The position numbers were made by a program, and so were the translations under genes. Below are positions 33,274 through 34,845 of a stretch of 34,845 bases of DNA, piece after piece. A model generated the notes under the pieces. That model was not told the DNA's origin. It did not search any database and saw only the letters and a list, made by a program, of their open reading frames with translations. This DNA is from Lingula anatina (lineage: Eukaryota > Brachiopoda > Lingulata > Lingulida > Lingulidae): positions 116,716 through 151,560 of the forward strand of contig NW_019775407.1 of NCBI RefSeq assembly GCF_001039355.2, in the 5' to 3' direction. Numbering within the stretch: position 1 is the first letter of the stretch; the number at the start of each line of letters is the position of its first letter.

Positions 33274-33997
33274 TTGTTGCTGGATAGAGGTATTGTACTG
33301 CATGACATACGCTGTACATGTGCCTCCAGGTGTGTATCTGTGCAGGTTGGGTGTCAGTTTGCATGTGCACGTTTTTCTACTGATGCTTGTACTGTGTTCA
33401 TATACAATTATAATGTCAGAGGAATGTTTGTGGATATTTGAGCATGTAAGTGTATCTCTCCTCTGTATTTCACCAAGAGTGAATGATAACTTGTTTGCAT
33501 GAAAGAAGGTAGTGGTAATAAGCCTACAAATAAGAAGTAGCACTTTTTTCCCCTTTAGTTCCCAATGTGATGGCAAGCAGATTGGTAATTATCTAAGTAT
33601 GTTCAGATTCAATTATCGTATGCCACTGCATGTGTTCAACTGTTTTAATGGATGTTGACATTTTAAAAAGAAATCTAGTCATGAAAAACCATCTGAATGA
33701 CATAAAAGCTGATGACTTATTCCCTCTTCTAAGGAAGTAAGTATAATACATTTTCAGTATGGGGTTGGCTGGTCTGTTTGAATATATCCAGTGGTATCTC
33801 AAAAAGTATAACTAATGAGATTACAACTAATCTGGATTTCCTAACATTTTGAAAATAAACATTTTTACTGCCTTTTCCGTGACAGTGGTCTCTGTTCACT
33901 TGGAATACTTTCTTAATAGTGCACTGATTTGTCTTTTCAGGTAACCAACCCGACCAGACCTCTTCTACTGGAGTCGTGGTTATAGGAATGGAAAATG
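19892..33997 (+). CDS. N-terminal exons of an unrecognised protein (3' partial)
   Basis: An exon at 19775-19934 follows a long T-rich tract and acceptor. It has 117 noncoding bases without ATG, then CACCATGG (start 19892) and 14 codons reading MADLVSYTPADKEG, ending at GGAA|GTAAGT. The next exon that joins in phase is 33941-33997 (TTTTCAG before, GTAAGG after), reading SNQPDQTSSTGVVVIGMEN. Together they give 33 residues, low-complexity and hydrophilic, typical of a disordered N-terminus. I do not recognise the protein and no domain is in view. The rest must lie right of the window. The 14 kb intron between is unusually long here, partly inflated by the duplication at 29850-33791. The strong Kozak context and matching phases support the model, but a skipped exon in the intron is possible. 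Confidence 0.5.
21506..21632. mobile_element. 127 bp hAT-like MITE with 8 bp target-site duplication
   Basis: The ends CATGGGCGT and, on the reverse strand, CATGGGTGT form a terminal inverted repeat. TGTGTAAT occurs immediately before (21498-21505) and immediately after (21633-21640) the element, a perfect 8 bp duplication as made by hAT transposases. The interior is noncoding and includes a run of nine to ten G. Confidence 0.75.
25579..25655. repeat. 77 bp foldback sequence
   Basis: ATTACAAAAATACT at 25588-25601 is exactly inverted at 25636-25649. The pairing extends outward with two mismatches to AACA..GT ends. It could be a snap-back element or chance in AT-rich intron. Confidence 0.5.
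27311..27338. repeat. Perfect 12 bp hairpin with GTGA loop
   Basis: AATCAACATCCA and TGGATGTTGATT are exact reverse complements separated by GTGA, which in RNA would be a GNRA-type tetraloop. It lies in the long intron on the sense strand. Confidence 0.7.
27912..27984. repeat. (AT)n microsatellite abutting a transposon end
   Basis: Continuous AT dinucleotides end exactly at the terminal CCCC of the element at 27985. Confidence 0.97.
27985..28543. mobile_element. 559 bp nonautonomous DNA transposon with a decayed SANT/trihelix-like frame
   Basis: Left end CCCCGTTCACACTGCAGTC and reverse-complemented right end CCCCGTTCACACTACAATC match at 17 of 19 bases. TA flanks both sides (27983-27984, 28544-28545), fitting a TA target duplication, but the left flank is a TA microsatellite so this is not independent evidence. 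The element is GC-richer than the intron. From 28172 a frame reads MPAQWTHKEISCLIDIW, resembling the start of the Myb/SANT or trihelix DNA-binding domains that accompany Harbinger-type transposases. It runs on in changing frames without a full domain. No transposase catalytic domain is present, so it is a deletion derivative. The superfamily is uncertain (Harbinger/ISL2EU-like or other). Confidence 0.7.
28681..28714. repeat. (TG)n(AG)n microsatellite
   Basis: A short TG run passes directly into an AG run. Confidence 0.95.
29850..31816. repeat. Left copy of 2 kb intronic duplication
   Basis: TAACCAAATTTTGTAAAATA starts this block and its copy at 31818. The two are nearly identical, differing by scattered single bases, small indels and microsatellite length. 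A single N (31817) lies at the junction. It contains a (GT)n(GA)n tract at 31254-31303 and no recognised gene. Confidence 0.95.
31818..33791. repeat. Right copy of 2 kb intronic duplication
   Basis: It repeats 29850-31816, with its own (GT)n(GA)n at 33221-33272. Unique sequence resumes after ATATCCAG near 33791 and leads to the acceptor at 33939-33940. Confidence 0.95.
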
Positions 33998-34650
33998 GTA
34001 AGGAGACACTGCTATATAAGAGCTTGTATTACATAATGTTATATAATAGATAAAACTGCACCTTTTGTCTTTACTAGCACTGAAGAAAGTATTACACATT
34101 TTTAGTAATCTTTTATAAGTTCTATACCAGTATGGTCATTATAAAAATGCAAAATAAAGGCCTACACAATTTCCAGATTTAAATTGATATGCAGATTAGT
34201 TAATGTTTTATTAAGTGTGAGTATTAATGATATTTCATTATGTTTTGAGTCTAAATGTTGCTGATGATTTACATGCTTTTCTTGTTTATTTGAATGATTC
34301 TATTTTGTAGACTATGAAATGGCCCTATTCATACACACCAAACCATTTTGAGACTGGGCTTTGAATCTTTTCCATAAATTTATGAGTGTCCATCTGTCTG
34401 TTTGTCTATCTGTCTATTAGTGTGTCTATTCGTATCAATAAAGTATGAATATTTTATGAAAGAGGTAACAAGTGGTATTTTGACATACAGAACACAATTG
34501 TAGCTGTCATCTCTAACACATTTTGTTGTAACTTGGTAGCTAGGAACTTTAGGTATACAGTAATTGACTGGATCAGTAGGACAGTCCAAGATTTGAAACT
34601 CTATCTCACTCTCTCTCTCCTCCAAAGAATCTGATGGACAGACAGACAGC
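33998..34650 (+). other. Start of the next intron of the unrecognised gene
   Basis: AT-rich sequence with a CTGT-rich stretch at 34388-34420. No exon is recognised before the window ends. Confidence 0.55.
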
Positions 34651-34826
34651 AGGCCCAGAGCCAGGGGGGTTTCGGGGGGGGGGGGGGGGTTCAAAAAACC
34701 CCCCCTTTTGCTGGGAAAAGGGCCCCCCGGGGTAAAATTTGATCTAGGAACATGTGGTTTTTTTGGGAAAAGGTCCCCTTTTTTCAGAAAAAGAACCCCC
34801 CTTTTGAAATTGCTGGCTACGGGCCT
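34651..34826. mobile_element. 176 bp G/C-tract foldback element
   Basis: The left end AGGCCCAGAGCCAG and the reverse complement of the right end, AGGCCCGTAGCCAG, match at 12 of 14 bases. The interior alternates long G and C runs with AAAAGG/CCCCTTTT blocks. I recall similar sequences as very common dispersed repeats in bivalves. No target-site duplication is evident. The minus-strand open frame across it is an artefact of low complexity. Confidence 0.6.
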
Positions 34827-34845
34827 GGAAAGCACGAAAGATTTA

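Noticed and set aside
34380-34835. 151-residue minus-strand open frame, Pro/Gly/Lys-rich
   Set aside because: It crosses the G/C-tract repeat and a CTGT-rich tract; composition reflects low complexity.

Overview
The window looks like nuclear DNA of an animal, most likely a marine bivalve-type lophotrochozoan. The evidence is metazoan-only gene families (SLC38A11, HINFP), GT-AG introns throughout, AT-rich introns up to 14 kb, abundant microsatellites, and short foldback or inverted-repeat elements of the kind common in mollusc genomes. The species assignment is inference; the gene calls rest on translated exons.

Layout: (1) 1-480, a 150-170 bp tandem repeat. (2) 1027-4841 (+), the last six coding exons of an SLC38A11-like amino acid transporter whose 5' exons lie left of the window. 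A 53 bp array in it copies its own splice donor 13 times. (3) About 7100-14266 (+), a complete HINFP (histone H4 transcription factor) gene with one noncoding and nine coding exons, in which the last two coding exons appear twice around a single N. (4) 18075-15730 (-), a complete five-exon gene for a 254-residue DUF1295 / steroid 5-alpha-reductase-fold membrane protein, convergent with HINFP. (5) About 18300-34845 (+), the 5' end of an unrecognised gene transcribed divergently from the DUF1295 gene: a noncoding exon, an exon carrying the start codon, a 14 kb intron, a 57 bp exon, then more intron. That long intron holds three small DNA-transposon-like elements or foldbacks and a 2 kb duplication also split by a single N.

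The genes do not form an evident pathway. HINFP is a cell-cycle regulator of histone H4 genes, SLC38A11 is a membrane transporter, and the DUF1295 protein is a predicted multipass membrane protein of unknown substrate. I see no operon-like or defence-like system. The most notable signals are structural: tandem copying of splice junctions in two neighbouring genes (a donor in SLC38A11, an acceptor in HINFP, the latter creating candidate poison microexons), two N-joined duplications that are probably unmerged haplotypes and would corrupt gene models, a perfect DR5 retinoid-type element between the divergent genes, and several short elements with clear terminal inverted repeats and target-site duplications.
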